A stretch of DNA of 64,000 nucleotides from Alphaproteobacteria bacterium. GTDB lineage: Bacteria; Pseudomonadota; Alphaproteobacteria; UBA7985; JAUIBT01. The DNA lies in the NCBI GenBank assembly GCA_030428565.1, contig JAUIDR010000004.1, positions 1 through 64,000 on the forward strand, read 5' to 3'. How positions within the stretch are numbered: position 1 is the first letter of the stretch; each line of letters begins with the position of its first letter. A program made the position numbers and the translations under genes. Below are positions 51,683 through 61,555 of this stretch, piece by piece. The notes below the pieces were generated by a model. The model made no database searches. It saw nothing but the letters and a program-made list of their open reading frames with translations, and was not told where the DNA came from.

Positions 51683-54600
51683 GCCAATCTGCGTCTGGTG
51701 AGCAAAAAGTGCCGCAAGGGCTCGTACAAGACGGATCGGAAGCAAAGGGGTTAGAGCCTTATTTTCGCCAGCCGGAGCCCATGGCCAAACCGCCCGAGGC
51801 TCCTAGCTATGCTGAGCTATGCACGACCTCTAACTTCAGTTTTTTGATCGGGGCCTCTCACCCTGAGGAGCTAGTCACGCGCGCCGCTGAATTGGGGCTT
51901 GCCGCGATCGCCATTACCGACCGTAATTCACTGGCGGGCGTGGTGCGCGCCTATGCGGCTTTGAAGGAGTTGCGACGCGAGCGCGAAGAGCAGGCCGCCA
52001 AGATTGCCCCCCTGGTCGCTCCTCCCCAATCCACTCCGGGCATCATCACCACTCGAGCAGTCAGCGAGGCGACCCCGCCTCTACCCAAACTGATCGTAGG
52101 CGCGCGCTTGGTGCTGCGCGATAGCCCGCTGGACTGGCTGGCCCTACCTTACGACCGTGCAGGCTATCAGCGCCTCACCCGCCTTTTGACGCTGGGCAAG
52201 CGGCGCAGTGAAAAAGGGCAGTGCCACTTGGATCTGCAAGACTTGCTGGATAAGCAGACCAACGCCGGGCTGGGCATGGCCTTGGTCGGGCTGCCGCAAG
52301 CCGCCCTAGCTGGCCCGCAAGCAAGCGACATGACGCGCGATCTACACCGCCTGCACCGACACTATCCGGGGCACGTCTTTTTGGGCGCCGCGCCGCGCTA
52401 TGATGGTAGCGATCAGGCCTATTTTGCCGCCTGTGCCCGGCTAGCGCTCAAGACCTCGACCCCCATGGTGGCGGTCGGCGATGTCTTGATGCACCGCGCC
52501 AGTCGCCGCCAATTGGCCGACGTTCTGACCTGCATGCGTGAGCACATCACCATCGACCAAATCGGCACCCGCGCCTTGCCCAATGCCGAGCGCCGCTTGA
52601 AGGGCGGCGGTGATATGGCTCGCCTGTTTCGTGACCATCCCGCTGCACTGCGCCGCACGCTGGAAATTGCCGCGCGCTGTGCCTTTTGCCTAAGCGAATT
52701 GAGTTACGAATATCCCGACGAAATCGCCGAGGCCGAAGCGCCGCAAGCGCGCCTAGAACGCCTGGTGCGGGCCGGTCTTGAAAGACGCTATCCAGCGAGC
52801 CGCTACCCCGAAGGGCCAGGCAAGCGCGTACTGGGCATGATGGAAAAGGAGCTGCGCCTGGTCGCAGAACTGGGTTTCCCGGCCTATTTTCTGACCGTCT
52901 ACGATATCGTGCAATACGCCCGCTCACAGGGGATTTTGTGCCAAGGGCGCGGATCGGCGGCCAATTCGATCCTCTGCTACCTTCTGGGAATCACCGATGT
53001 CAGCCCCGATAAAATCGCCATGGTGTTTGAGCGCTTCGTCTCCAAGCACCGCGGCGAGCCACCCGATATCGACGTGGATTTCGAACACGAGCGGCGCGAG
53101 GAGGTGATCCAATGGATCTATCAGAAATATGGCCGCCATCGCGCTGGGCTCTGTGCCACCGTCACGCATTTTCGCTCGCGCGCGGCCATTCGCGAGGTCG
53201 GCAAGGTCATGGGGCTGTCGCAAGATGTGACCGCCAGCCTATCCGGGCAGATGTGGGGCTCTTCGCGCGAAGGCGCAGACCTAGATCGCGTGCGTGAAGT
53301 CGGTCTGAACCCCGATGATCACCGCCTGGCGCAGACCTTGCGCTTGATCGGTGAGATTATCGGCTTCCCGCGCCATCTGGGCCAACACGTCGGCGGCTTT
53401 ATCATCACCAAGGGGCGCCTGGACGAACTCTGCCCCATCGAAAACGCCGCCATGGAAGACCGTACCATCATTGAGTGGGACAAGGACGACATCGACACCT
53501 TGGGCATTCTAAAAGTCGATGTGCTGGGGCTGGGGATGCTGACCTGCATCCGCAAGGCCTTTGCTTTACTAGAGCAGCACGAGCGCCAGAGCTTGACCCT
53601 GGCCACGATTCCACAAGAAGACAAAGCGACCTATGACATGCTCTGCGTGGCTGATGCGGTGGGGGTGTTTCAGGTCGAGAGCCGTGCGCAGATGAACTTC
53701 CTGCCACGCATGCGCCCGCGCACCTTCTATGACCTGGTGATCGAAGTTGCCATTGTGCGCCCCGGCCCCATCCAAGGTGGTATGGTGCAGCCCTATGTGC
53801 GCCGCCGCCAGGGGCTCGAAGCAGTCTCCTACCCCTCTGAGGACTTGAAGAACGTCATGGCCAAGACCCTGGGCGTGCCTCTGTTCCAAGAACAAGCCAT
53901 GCAAATCGCGGTGGTCGGCGCGGGCTTTAGCCCCGAAGAGGCCGACCGCTTGCGCCGTTCGTTGGCGACCTTCCGCCGTTTGGGTACCATCAGCGTTTTC
54001 CGTGATCGCTTCATCCAGGGCATGCTGGATCGCGGCTATACTCCCGACTTCGCTGCGAGCTGTTTTTCTCAGATCGAAGGCTTTGCCGACTATGGCTTTC
54101 CAGAGAGCCACGCCGCCGCCTTTGCCATGTTGGTTTACGTCTCGGCCTGGCTAAAGCGACACCATCCAGCAGTCTTTGCCTGCGCCTTATTGAACGCTCA
54201 GCCTATGGGGTTTTATGCCCCCGCGCAGATCGTGCGCGATGCTCGCGACCATCAGATCGAGGTGCGGCCAGTCTGCGTGAACACCAGCGCCTGGGATAAC
54301 CAGCTAGAGCGCCGCACCGACGGCGCGCTGGCGCTACGGCTGGGCTTTCGCCAGATCAAAGGCTTTAAGAAGGAAGATGCCGAGTGGATCGAGGCCGCAC
54401 GCGGCAACGGCTATCAAGACCCGGAGTCGGTTTGGTTGCGTGCGGGCGTGGCCCCTGGCGTGCTGGAACGCCTGGCCGAAGCGGACGCGTTTCTGGGCGT
54501 GGGGCTGACCCGCCGCGATGCCTTGTGGCAGGTCAAAGCCATTCGCGCGCCTGCCCCTTTGCCGCTGTTCAACGACCCCATCGACGGCGAGTGCATCCGC

Positions 54601-55149
54601 GAGCCGGGGGTTGCCCTGCCCGCCATGCACTTAGGCGAGGAAGTGGTCGAGGACTATATCTCTACCCGCCTCACCTTGCGTGCGCACCCCATGGAGCTGC
54701 TGCGGCCCTCGATCCCAGGCCTAACGGCACACGACCAACTCGCCGTTGCGCCCGACAAGCGCACGACCGTTTGCGGGCTGGTCATTACCCGCCAGCGCCC
54801 CGGCACGGCGTCGGGTGTGATCTTCTTGACCCTGGAAGATGAGACCGGGGTCTCAAACATTGTGGTCTGGCCCAAGGTCTATGAGCGATTCCGGCGGATT
54901 GTATTGGGCGGGCGCCTGTTGAAAGTCACGGGCCATTTAGAGCGCGAAGGCATCGTCGTGCATCTGATTGCTCAAAAAATCGAGGACCTATCAGGACGGC
55001 TCAGCGACTTGGGCCACCCTCTGGATGAGGCCATTCACATGCCCCAAGCTCACAGCGACGAGGTGCCAAAGCGGCTGCAAAAGACCGCCAGCGCCCGCCA
55101 CCCGCGTGAACAAGCCAAGCGCCTGTTCCCTAGTCGCGATTTTCACTGA
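51679..55149 (+). CDS. dnaE2: Error-prone DNA polymerase DnaE2 (ImuC)
   Basis: A 1156-residue C-family polymerase carrying out damage-induced mutagenesis with ImuA and ImuB. The PHP domain starts at YAELCTTSNFSFLIGASHPEEL (about 38-59). The polymerase acidic pair is in PPDIDVDFEHERREEV (Asp463, Asp465), and GRGSAANSILCYLLGITDVSP is the preceding palm signature. An OB-fold region follows late in the protein (TVCGLVITRQRPGTASGVIFLTLEDETG). ATG 51679 overlaps the imuB stop; a longer frame inside imuB was rejected. The ~60-residue insertion of Pro/Lys-rich sequence near 120-150 makes it a little longer than typical. Confidence 0.96.
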   Translation: MSQSASGEQKVPQGLVQDGSEAKGLEPYFRQPEPMAKPPEAPSYAELCTTSNFSFLIGASHPEELVTRAAELGLAAIAITDRNSLAGVVRAYAALKELRREREEQAAKIAPLVAPPQSTPGIITTRAVSEATPPLPKLIVGARLVLRDSPLDWLALPYDRAGYQRLTRLLTLGKRRSEKGQCHLDLQDLLDKQTNAGLGMALVGLPQAALAGPQASDMTRDLHRLHRHYPGHVFLGAAPRYDGSDQAYFAACARLALKTSTPMVAVGDVLMHRASRRQLADVLTCMREHITIDQIGTRALPNAERRLKGGGDMARLFRDHPAALRRTLEIAARCAFCLSELSYEYPDEIAEAEAPQARLERLVRAGLERRYPASRYPEGPGKRVLGMMEKELRLVAELGFPAYFLTVYDIVQYARSQGILCQGRGSAANSILCYLLGITDVSPDKIAMVFERFVSKHRGEPPDIDVDFEHERREEVIQWIYQKYGRHRAGLCATVTHFRSRAAIREVGKVMGLSQDVTASLSGQMWGSSREGADLDRVREVGLNPDDHRLAQTLRLIGEIIGFPRHLGQHVGGFIITKGRLDELCPIENAAMEDRTIIEWDKDDIDTLGILKVDVLGLGMLTCIRKAFALLEQHERQSLTLATIPQEDKATYDMLCVADAVGVFQVESRAQMNFLPRMRPRTFYDLVIEVAIVRPGPIQGGMVQPYVRRRQGLEAVSYPSEDLKNVMAKTLGVPLFQEQAMQIAVVGAGFSPEEADRLRRSLATFRRLGTISVFRDRFIQGMLDRGYTPDFAASCFSQIEGFADYGFPESHAAAFAMLVYVSAWLKRHHPAVFACALLNAQPMGFYAPAQIVRDARDHQIEVRPVCVNTSAWDNQLERRTDGALALRLGFRQIKGFKKEDAEWIEAARGNGYQDPESVWLRAGVAPGVLERLAEADAFLGVGLTRRDALWQVKAIRAPAPLPLFNDPIDGECIREPGVALPAMHLGEEVVEDYISTRLTLRAHPMELLRPSIPGLTAHDQLAVAPDKRTTVCGLVITRQRPGTASGVIFLTLEDETGVSNIVVWPKVYERFRRIVLGGRLLKVTGHLEREGIVVHLIAQKIEDLSGRLSDLGHPLDEAIHMPQAHSDEVPKRLQKTASARHPREQAKRLFPSRDFH

Positions 55150-55187
55150 CTCCGCGCCCCACGGGCTTACGCAAGGGCACAAAGCGT

Positions 55188-55970
55188 CTAGTAATCGAAC
55201 TGCTCTTGGAAAATTCGCTCTTCAAGCTGATGGTCGGGATCAAACAAAAGCGTAAAGCTAGTCTCCAGATCGGCGCGGATCGTCACCTTGCGCACGTCAC
55301 GCACCTCGATACTGTCAGCCACCGCCGAGACCGGGCGCTTGACCGGCTGCAAGACCTCGATACTGACCTCGACGCTGTCGGGCAACAACGCCCCGCGCCA
55401 GCGCCGTGGCCGAAACGCCGATATGGGCGTCAGCGCCAGCAAGCGCGCACGCATGGGCACAATGGGGCCATGCGCCGACAGGTTATAGGCCGTCGAGCCC
55501 GCAGGCGTCGCCAATATGATACCGTCGCAAATCAGCTCCTGCATACGCACCACCCCATCAACCGAAATCCGCAAGTGGGCGGCTTGGCGTGTTTCGCGCA
55601 ACAAGGAGACCTCATTGATTGCCTCGGCGGTCAGAATTTGCCCCTGGTAGGTCTCGGCCTCCATGATAAGCGGGTGCAAATTAACGTGTACCGCCGCCAT
55701 CAGCCGCTCAAACAAAGCATCCTCGCGGTAACTGTTGAGCAGAAACCCAACGGTGCCTTGGTTCATGCCATAGATAGGCCGACGATCTTCACCCAAGCTG
55801 TGCAAGGTCTCCAACAAGAAGCCATCGCCGCCCAACACAACAAAGACCTCGGCCTCCTCAGGCGACACCTGCGGGTAGAGCGCCGTTATCTGCGCCAAGG
55901 CATCTTGCGCCTTATCGGAATTGCTCGCCAGGAAAGCGACCTTGGGCGGCGTCTGAAAAGCTCTAGGCAC
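55188..55970 (-). CDS. nadK: NAD kinase
   Basis: A 260-residue NAD kinase that phosphorylates NAD to NADP. The GGDG motif is at about 47-50 ([11 protein letters not shown]), and [17 protein letters not shown] (about 134-150) and [23 protein letters not shown] (about 164-186) are the NAD-binding and catalytic loops. GTG 55970 is taken because the CinA-like gene's stop codon is 6 bases upstream; frames extending further would run into that gene. It is thus probably co-transcribed with the CinA-like gene. Confidence 0.95.
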   Translation of the reverse strand: MPRAFQTPPKVAFLASNSDKAQDALAQITALYPQVSPEEAEVFVVLGGDGFLLETLHSLGEDRRPIYGMNQGTVGFLLNSYREDALFERLMAAVHVNLHPLIMEAETYQGQILTAEAINEVSLLRETRQAAHLRISVDGVVRMQELICDGIILATPAGSTAYNLSAHGPIVPMRARLLALTPISAFRPRRWRGALLPDSVEVSIEVLQPVKRPVSAVADSIEVRDVRKVTIRADLETSFTLLFDPDHQLEERIFQEQFDY

Positions 55971-55975
55971 AGTCT

Positions 55976-56752
55976 TTACATCTCCGCCGAAGACAACTCG
56001 CCGCCGTCTAAGCCTTGTTCTTCGGGCGTATCGCCCAAGGCGACCAACATAGCCCAAATCGCTGCAAACGCTTGATCCAGACGCTGCTTATCCGAACAGC
56101 GCAAAACAATATTGACCCCGAAATTGCCCATTCGCATGAAGGGGTAGGATCCCATATCGACGTCGGGAAAGCGCTGTTGCTCGACGCCCAGCGGTTGCGC
56201 GATCTCGCCCTCGCCGCGATGGGTCACAACGCTGCGCGACAGCACCGGCGGCCCGCCCTGTAAACGCGGGCGCAGGCCATCAACCATCGCTTGGAAGATC
56301 TTCGGAACGCCCGCCATGACAAATACGTTGCCGATCTGAAAACCGGGCGCTGTTGAGACCGGATTGTCGATGTGACTGGCACCAACCGGCAAGTGCGCCA
56401 TTTTGAGCCGCGCCTCATTCAACTCAAGCCCCGACTTATCATAGTGATGCTTCAGCAGCTCGTGTGCTTTTGGCTCCAAATGAAGTTCGACACCCATGGC
56501 CTTAGCGACATTTTCAGCCGTGATATCGTCGTGGGTCGGGCCGATCCCACCCGATGTGAACAAATAGTCAAAGCGGGATGCCAAGTGCTGAACAGCGGTA
56601 ACAATCGCCTCGCTATCGTCCGCTACGACCCGGACCTCGCGCAACGCGATCCCCCAGTCAGTCAATTTGGCCGCCAAATAGGCCAAATTGGCATCTTTGG
56701 TTCTGCCGGACAGAATCTCATTGCCGATGATAAGAAATGCAGCGGTGGACAT
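55976..56752 (-). CDS. CinA-type molybdopterin-binding domain protein
   Basis: A 258-residue protein of the CinA N-terminal (MoaB/MogA-like) family. [24 protein letters not shown] at 5-28 and [23 protein letters not shown] at about 85-107 are the fold's signatures. Members include a nicotinamide-nucleotide or ADP-ribose pyrophosphatase activity, which would fit the adjacent NAD kinase gene, but activity cannot be assigned from sequence. The C-terminal CinA amidase domain is absent. It runs on into nadK, 6 bases apart. Confidence 0.92.
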   Translation of the reverse strand: MSTAAFLIIGNEILSGRTKDANLAYLAAKLTDWGIALREVRVVADDSEAIVTAVQHLASRFDYLFTSGGIGPTHDDITAENVAKAMGVELHLEPKAHELLKHHYDKSGLELNEARLKMAHLPVGASHIDNPVSTAPGFQIGNVFVMAGVPKIFQAMVDGLRPRLQGGPPVLSRSVVTHRGEGEIAQPLGVEQQRFPDVDMGSYPFMRMGNFGVNIVLRCSDKQRLDQAFAAIWAMLVALGDTPEEQGLDGGELSSAEM

Positions 56753-56996
56753 GCGCGCGAGCCTCTTGGTGTGAACCTAATGCACTATGGCGCTTTGCAG
56801 CCTTCTGACAAGGGACAAGATCCCGCGCCAAGGCCGCACTGATGCAAAATCGCCCCTGCGAGCGCGCGCGGAATGCAAACAACTATCCCAACGGCTACCA
56901 AAAACATTGAGACTTGCGCCATAGGGCGATAAGTCTGGGCCTCAGCCACCGAATGGCGCCAAAAACCGGCGCAAACGCCAAAACACGAAGAGTTCC

Positions 56997-57812
56997 ATGA
57001 TACGAAACCGCGAAACCGTGCCCATCCATGACGAAAAGGGCTTTGAAGGCATGCGCAAAGCCGGCGCCCTTGCTGCTGAGGTTTTGGACTTCCTGACCCC
57101 CCACGTCAAACCGGGGGTGACGACAGACCAGCTCGACAAGCTGTGCCACAACTATATCGTCGAGCACGGCGCGGTTCCGGCGACCCTCAATTATCGCGGC
57201 TATCCCAAGTCTTGCTGTATTTCGATCAACGAAGTGGTGTGCCACGGCATCCCGAGCAAGAAGGTCAAGCTTTCCCGTGGCGATATCCTGAACATCGATG
57301 TGACGGTCATCCTAGACGGCTGGTTCGGCGATACCAGCCGCATGTACGTGGCCGGAGACTGGGACAGTCTGTCTGCCAAAAAACGTAAGCTGATCAACGT
57401 CACCTATGACTGCCTTATGCTGGGGATCGAAGCCGTCGCGCCTGGCAAGACCCTGGGCGATATCGGCCATGCCATTGCCAGCCATGCCCACGCCAACGGT
57501 TTTTCTGTTGTCGAAGACTTCTGCGGCCACGGCCTGGGTCAAGTCTTCCACGCGCCGCCGTCAGTGATCCACACCGGCCGCCCCGGTGAAGGCCAGGTCT
57601 TGATGCCGGGCATGTTTTTTACGATCGAGCCCATGATCAACATTGGCGTCAAAGATACTTGGACTGACCCCAAAGACGGTTGGACCGCTCGAACGACCGA
57701 CGGCAAGCCCTCGGCACAGTTTGAACATTCTTTGGCTGTGACCGAGACCGGCTATGAAATCTTCACCAATTCACCCGAGGGCCTGACCAAACCACCTTAC
57801 GCCAAAGGCTAG
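56997..57812 (+). CDS. map: Methionine aminopeptidase, type I
   Basis: A 271-residue type I methionine aminopeptidase removing the initiator Met from nascent proteins. It has the usual metal ligands: Asp in DVTVILDGWFGDTSRMY (about 99-115), His in GHGLGQVFHAPPSV, Glu in MFFTIEPMIN and the C-terminal QFEHSLAVTETG Glu. There is no N-terminal zinc-finger extension. The gene ends 4 bases before radC and is transcribed with it. ATG 56997 follows an AGAG-type site. Confidence 0.97.
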   Translation: MIRNRETVPIHDEKGFEGMRKAGALAAEVLDFLTPHVKPGVTTDQLDKLCHNYIVEHGAVPATLNYRGYPKSCCISINEVVCHGIPSKKVKLSRGDILNIDVTVILDGWFGDTSRMYVAGDWDSLSAKKRKLINVTYDCLMLGIEAVAPGKTLGDIGHAIASHAHANGFSVVEDFCGHGLGQVFHAPPSVIHTGRPGEGQVLMPGMFFTIEPMINIGVKDTWTDPKDGWTARTTDGKPSAQFEHSLAVTETGYEIFTNSPEGLTKPPYAKG

Positions 57813-57816
57813 CACC

Positions 57817-58563
57817 ATGGCGGACGAACAAAGCCGCCTCTTCGTTGAGGAGGCAGCTCAGCCTCAAACAAGCAAATCCAAAGGCTCCAGCAAGCCCGAT
57901 GCGCTCGGCCATCGTGAGCGCCTGAGAGCGCGCTTGATTGAAGGGGGCACCGATGCCCTACACGATTATGAGCTGTTAGAATTTGTTCTGTTTGGAGCCC
58001 GCCCGCGCGGCGATACCAAGCCGCTTGCTAAGGCTCTGATTCGCGCCTTTGGTGGCTTTTCGGAAGTTATCACAGCCGAGCCCGAGCGCCTGCGCCAAGT
58101 CGAAGGTGTCAGCGAAGCCGTGGTCGGGGCCATCAAGGTCGTGGCGGCCGCCAGCGAGCTCCTCGCGCGCGAGAGCGTTATCAACAAACCCGTGCTCTCG
58201 TCTTGGACCGCCGTGATCAAGTTTTGCCATACCAAGCTGGCGCACAAAAACCGCGAAGAATTCCACCTGCTGTTTTTGGATCGCAAGAACCGCTTGATCC
58301 AGCATGAACCGCACGGGCTTGGCACCGTCGATCAAGCGCAAGTCTATGTGCGTGAGATCGTCAAGCGGGCTCTGGAGCTAAACGCCTCGGCTCTGATTTT
58401 GGTCCACAACCACCCCTCCGGCGATCCGCAACCATCGAAAGCCGATGTCGCGGTAACCAGGGAGATTCAAAAGGCCTTGGCCATGGTGGGGATTGATACG
58501 CACGATCACTTGATTATTGGCCGCAAGGGTCATGCAAGCTTTAAGGCCATGGGGCTTCTCTAG
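57817..58563 (+). CDS. radC: RadC/JAB domain protein
   Basis: A 248-residue RadC (UPF0758) family protein with the JAMM metalloprotease-like motif: HNHPSGDPQPSKAD (about 191-204) plus a distal Glu. A helix-hairpin-helix region around LRQVEGVSEAVVGAIKVVAAASEL (about 90-113) precedes it. The biochemical role of RadC is not settled despite its name. The first ~30 residues are disordered. It is translated 4 bases after map, and its stop codon overlaps the stop of the convergent MFS gene. Confidence 0.94.
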   Translation: MADEQSRLFVEEAAQPQTSKSKGSSKPDALGHRERLRARLIEGGTDALHDYELLEFVLFGARPRGDTKPLAKALIRAFGGFSEVITAEPERLRQVEGVSEAVVGAIKVVAAASELLARESVINKPVLSSWTAVIKFCHTKLAHKNREEFHLLFLDRKNRLIQHEPHGLGTVDQAQVYVREIVKRALELNASALILVHNHPSGDPQPSKADVAVTREIQKALAMVGIDTHDHLIIGRKGHASFKAMGLL

Positions 58564-59753
58564 GCGCTTGCGAGCGCGGGTCGCTGCGTTATCCGCAAAA
58601 TCAGCACACCAATTCCCGACAAGATCGAACATGCGAGCATGACCGAGACAAGCGTTACCGCGTTGGGTTGCATGCTCAACAGCCAGGCGGTCAAGCTTGC
58701 AAGCGAGGCGCCGGTCATGGTGGACAGCGCTCCCATCAGCCCAGCCGCAGAACCAGCAAGCCGAGGATTGATCGAGACCGCACCGGCAGTTGATGGGGCC
58801 ATGGTCAAACCGTTTGAAGTTCCCGCCAAGATCAGCGGCGCAAAGACCAGCCAGGGGCTAGAAGCGCCCCAAAGCGCGAAGGCCAGGCTTGCAGAGATAG
58901 CGATAATACCAAGCGCCCGTCCGCGCCGCATGATGGCGATCACATCCATATTTCGCGTGGCTCGGGTGGTGTAAAAATTACCCAAGAAATAGCCAACCGG
59001 CGGCAGCCCCAACAAAATGCCAACGTGTGAAGGCGACAGACCGTAAACATCGCGCCCAACCAAGGGCATGCCGGCCAGGAAGGTGAAAAACATTCCCAGA
59101 GCAAAGGCCTGCGCGATTGCAAAGCCCCAAAATCGCGGCGTTCCAAAGAGTTGGCGATAGCCGATCATGCGATCGGACATAGATAACCCATGCCCGCTCC
59201 GTGTCTCGCCCATGTCGAAATAGCAGACCACGGCGACCAAAAATCCGAGAAAGCTGAAAAAGGCAAAGATTGATCGCCATCCGAATTCGTTATCCAAAAA
59301 GCCACCGATCATGGGCGCGATCATGGGCCCTACCGCCATGACCATTGATACCATTGCGATTCGGCTAGCCGCTTGTTCTTGATGGTCTGTCGTATCGCGG
59401 ATTACGGCCTGGCTAAGCGCAAAGCCGCTGGCCGCAACGCCTTGCAAAAGGCGAAAGACCAAAAAGACCTCAAAGTTGGTCGCAAACACCGCGCCCAAGC
59501 TGGCCAAAAAGTAGACAAAAGCGGTCGCCAGGACGGTTCGCCGCCGACCGAAGGCATCCGAAATAGGGCCAATGACCAGCATCAACACCGCGGTCAAGTA
59601 CATATAGCCAGAGACAGACAGCGAGATCGTGGCATAACTGACCTCAAAATCCTGTGCCATGCTCGGCAGAGCTGGCAGGAACATATTGAGGGTCAAGACG
59701 CCCCAAATTGGCAGCAGCACTAGGGTCGCAAGTCTGGGGGGCGTCTTAGCCAT
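58560..59753 (-). CDS. Bcr/CflA family MFS exporter
   Basis: A 397-residue major facilitator with twelve hydrophobic helices. The motif A region is GPISDAFGRRRTVLATAF between helices 2 and 3 (about 62-79), followed by RLLQGVAASGFALSQAVIRD with motif C style proline-less helices typical of 12-TM Bcr/CflA drug exporters. It would extrude small molecules using proton motive force. ATG 59753 is selected; a TTG at 59780 would add nine residues. It converges on radC with overlapping stop codons. Confidence 0.92.
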   Translation of the reverse strand: MAKTPPRLATLVLLPIWGVLTLNMFLPALPSMAQDFEVSYATISLSVSGYMYLTAVLMLVIGPISDAFGRRRTVLATAFVYFLASLGAVFATNFEVFLVFRLLQGVAASGFALSQAVIRDTTDHQEQAASRIAMVSMVMAVGPMIAPMIGGFLDNEFGWRSIFAFFSFLGFLVAVVCYFDMGETRSGHGLSMSDRMIGYRQLFGTPRFWGFAIAQAFALGMFFTFLAGMPLVGRDVYGLSPSHVGILLGLPPVGYFLGNFYTTRATRNMDVIAIMRRGRALGIIAISASLAFALWGASSPWLVFAPLILAGTSNGLTMAPSTAGAVSINPRLAGSAAGLMGALSTMTGASLASLTAWLLSMQPNAVTLVSVMLACSILSGIGVLILRITQRPALASA

Positions 59754-59961
59754 AAGTCGCGGTCTCGTTGCTTGTTGCAAGGGGTGTTTGATCTAAGTGC
59801 CCCAAGTTGCGGCCCCAGCAAGGCGCGCACCGGCTTGGGCGACCTGCCTTATACGGTCAGCAATGAACAGCCAGTGTGTGGCGGCGAAGACTCTGATCAA
59901 TCGGTCAAACTATTCACCCTTTCAGAGGTCAGGTAAACCTTGTTTTCCGCTTTTTCCGCGA

Positions 59962-61353
59962 TCAATCGCAAAGATACTTTGCAAAGGCCCAGGCTTCTTG
60001 CCCATCGGGCAAGCGAATAAGCCGCCAACCTTTCTGCTGGTCCAAAATCTGTACATAGGTTCCCGCGTGCAGGCGGGCCAACTCTTTGCCGCGCGATGTG
60101 GGTTTATCGCGCGCTGACAAGCTATTGTCTGCGAACACATTCAATTTGCAAACATAAGCGGGCGCCGCATCGGCATCAGGCGTCCAGTGGAGCGTTTGGC
60201 TCTGCAAGGCCAGCTCGATGGCGCGATCATCCTGGAATTTCCAATGCGGTAGGATATCGACCAAGTCGATTTCAAGCTCACGGGTCGGCGTGAAGTTCTT
60301 GACCTCATAGCTCACCTGGCCGGGGGCGAAGCTGGGCATGCCAAAATCTTCCTCACAGAACACATAGCGGACATTCGGTCCTGCTTTTATGATCAGCTTA
60401 AAGTCCTCAATGGTGCCGGCCCAAGTGTTGGCTGTTGTCAGGATATATGACAGGTTCTTGGTGCCCCAAAACCCCAACGCACGCGGGAAGATATTCACAT
60501 CGCTGGGCCGCGAACGCTTATACCCCATGACCTGCAGCACCTGCTCGTGGTTGCGTGGAGCGTCTAGGCAGCGCTCGCGGCGGTGCGCTCCGTACCATTC
60601 TTCTTGTTCTTCTGCGCTGACTGGCTGGGCGTTCGGGTCTTCCCAGGTGTATTGCATGGGATCAAGCACGGCTTCAACGAAGCCTCCCAAGACCGGCGTG
60701 TAGCTATGCTCAACGTTGATCGGCAGGGCGTCTTCATAGGCGGTTGAATAGAAAGTATAGTCCCACAAATAGGTCAGCCTGAGGCCTGTCATGTTAGGCT
60801 TGGTAATGCTCAACCAGGGATCGCTGCCATCGGCCACCGGCGCGCTGTCGGCATAGAGCTGCTTGGCCGCCGTGCCGTAGGCTTCACCCGGTTTCAAAGC
60901 ATGCGTGGCAACGATCTCTCCATTCCACAGCAACTCAAGCACGCGCTGGGTCGGATGGTCCTGTTCGTTGATGGTGGTGCGAAAATCGACGTAGGGCTCG
61001 ACATCTAAATCCTCAATCATGACCTGGCTGTCGCCATAGCCCAAAAAAGCTTCGATTGGGATGAGTGGCAAAGGAAAAGCCACGGTGAGCGTTTGAGGGT
61101 CGGGACTGGGGTTGGTAAAGGCGTAGCGCAAATGGATACGCGGTTCGTTCAGATCAATCGTCAGGGTCTCGGACTGCATGCGCACAACGTCTGACTTGCC
61201 GAACACCAACCCGCCACCGGCCATGGACGCGACGCCATCGTTAGCCAGGCCTTGCGCGGCGAACAGCGCGGATAAGCCCAAGACCATGACCGCTGCCTGC
61301 GCAGGCTTAATAAGAAAGGAAGGCAAGGGAGGAGATGCGGCCCAGCTAGACAT
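59962..61353 (-). CDS. DUF4424 protein with C-terminal SH3 domain
   Basis: A 463-residue exported protein. After a signal peptide (LIKPAQAAVMVLGLSALFAAQGLAN), the DUF4424 domain begins at NDGVASMAGGGLVFGKSDVVRMQSETL (in part GGGLVFGKSDVVRMQSE) and runs to about residue 390, an immunoglobulin-like beta-rich region. The last ~65 residues (LNVFADNSLSARDKPTSRG... GWRLIRLPDGQEAWAFAKYLC) form an SH3b domain, a common cell-wall-binding module. AAAGGA lies 7 bases before ATG 61353. The role is unknown, but peptidoglycan contact is plausible. A 9-bp direct repeat (TTTTCCGC twice) lies just past its stop. Confidence 0.8.
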   Translation of the reverse strand: MSSWAASPPLPSFLIKPAQAAVMVLGLSALFAAQGLANDGVASMAGGGLVFGKSDVVRMQSETLTIDLNEPRIHLRYAFTNPSPDPQTLTVAFPLPLIPIEAFLGYGDSQVMIEDLDVEPYVDFRTTINEQDHPTQRVLELLWNGEIVATHALKPGEAYGTAAKQLYADSAPVADGSDPWLSITKPNMTGLRLTYLWDYTFYSTAYEDALPINVEHSYTPVLGGFVEAVLDPMQYTWEDPNAQPVSAEEQEEWYGAHRRERCLDAPRNHEQVLQVMGYKRSRPSDVNIFPRALGFWGTKNLSYILTTANTWAGTIEDFKLIIKAGPNVRYVFCEEDFGMPSFAPGQVSYEVKNFTPTRELEIDLVDILPHWKFQDDRAIELALQSQTLHWTPDADAAPAYVCKLNVFADNSLSARDKPTSRGKELARLHAGTYVQILDQQKGWRLIRLPDGQEAWAFAKYLCD

Positions 61354-61434
61354 GTGAATTCCTTTCAAGACCAAGTTGCGCGCCACGCCGCCGCTGCGTT
61401 CGCTCTAGGGTGGCCAACTTGTTCAAGCGGGCAC

Positions 61435-61464
61435 AAAAAAGGGGTCGCGCGACGGCGCAACCCC
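61435..61464 (-). terminator. Rho-independent terminator after leuC
   Basis: GGGGTCGCGC (61441-61450) pairs with GCGCAACCCC (61455-61464), 10 bp with one mismatch and loop GACG. On the minus strand it is followed by six T (61435-61440). It lies about 90 bases past the leuC stop. Confidence 0.85.
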
Positions 61465-61489
61465 TAATTGGAAAGCTCAAGGCTAGAAC

Positions 61490-61534
61490 TGTTTCACGTC
61501 TGGCCTCTTCACGCCTGGCCTCTTCACCTCTGGC
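61490..61534. repeat. 15-bp tandem repeat, three copies, after leuC
   Basis: Plus-strand units TGTTTCACGTCTGGC (61490), CTCTTCACGCCTGGC (61505) and CTCTTCACCTCTGGC (61520) follow each other without gap, between the leuC stop (61556) and its terminator. Confidence 0.85.
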
Positions 61535-61555
61535 CTGGCCTATATGGTGCCTGGC

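Noticed and set aside
55206-56075. 289-codon plus-strand open frame opposite nadK
   Set aside because: Rich in Arg, Gln and His as expected for an antisense frame of a GC-rich gene; nadK has all its motifs.
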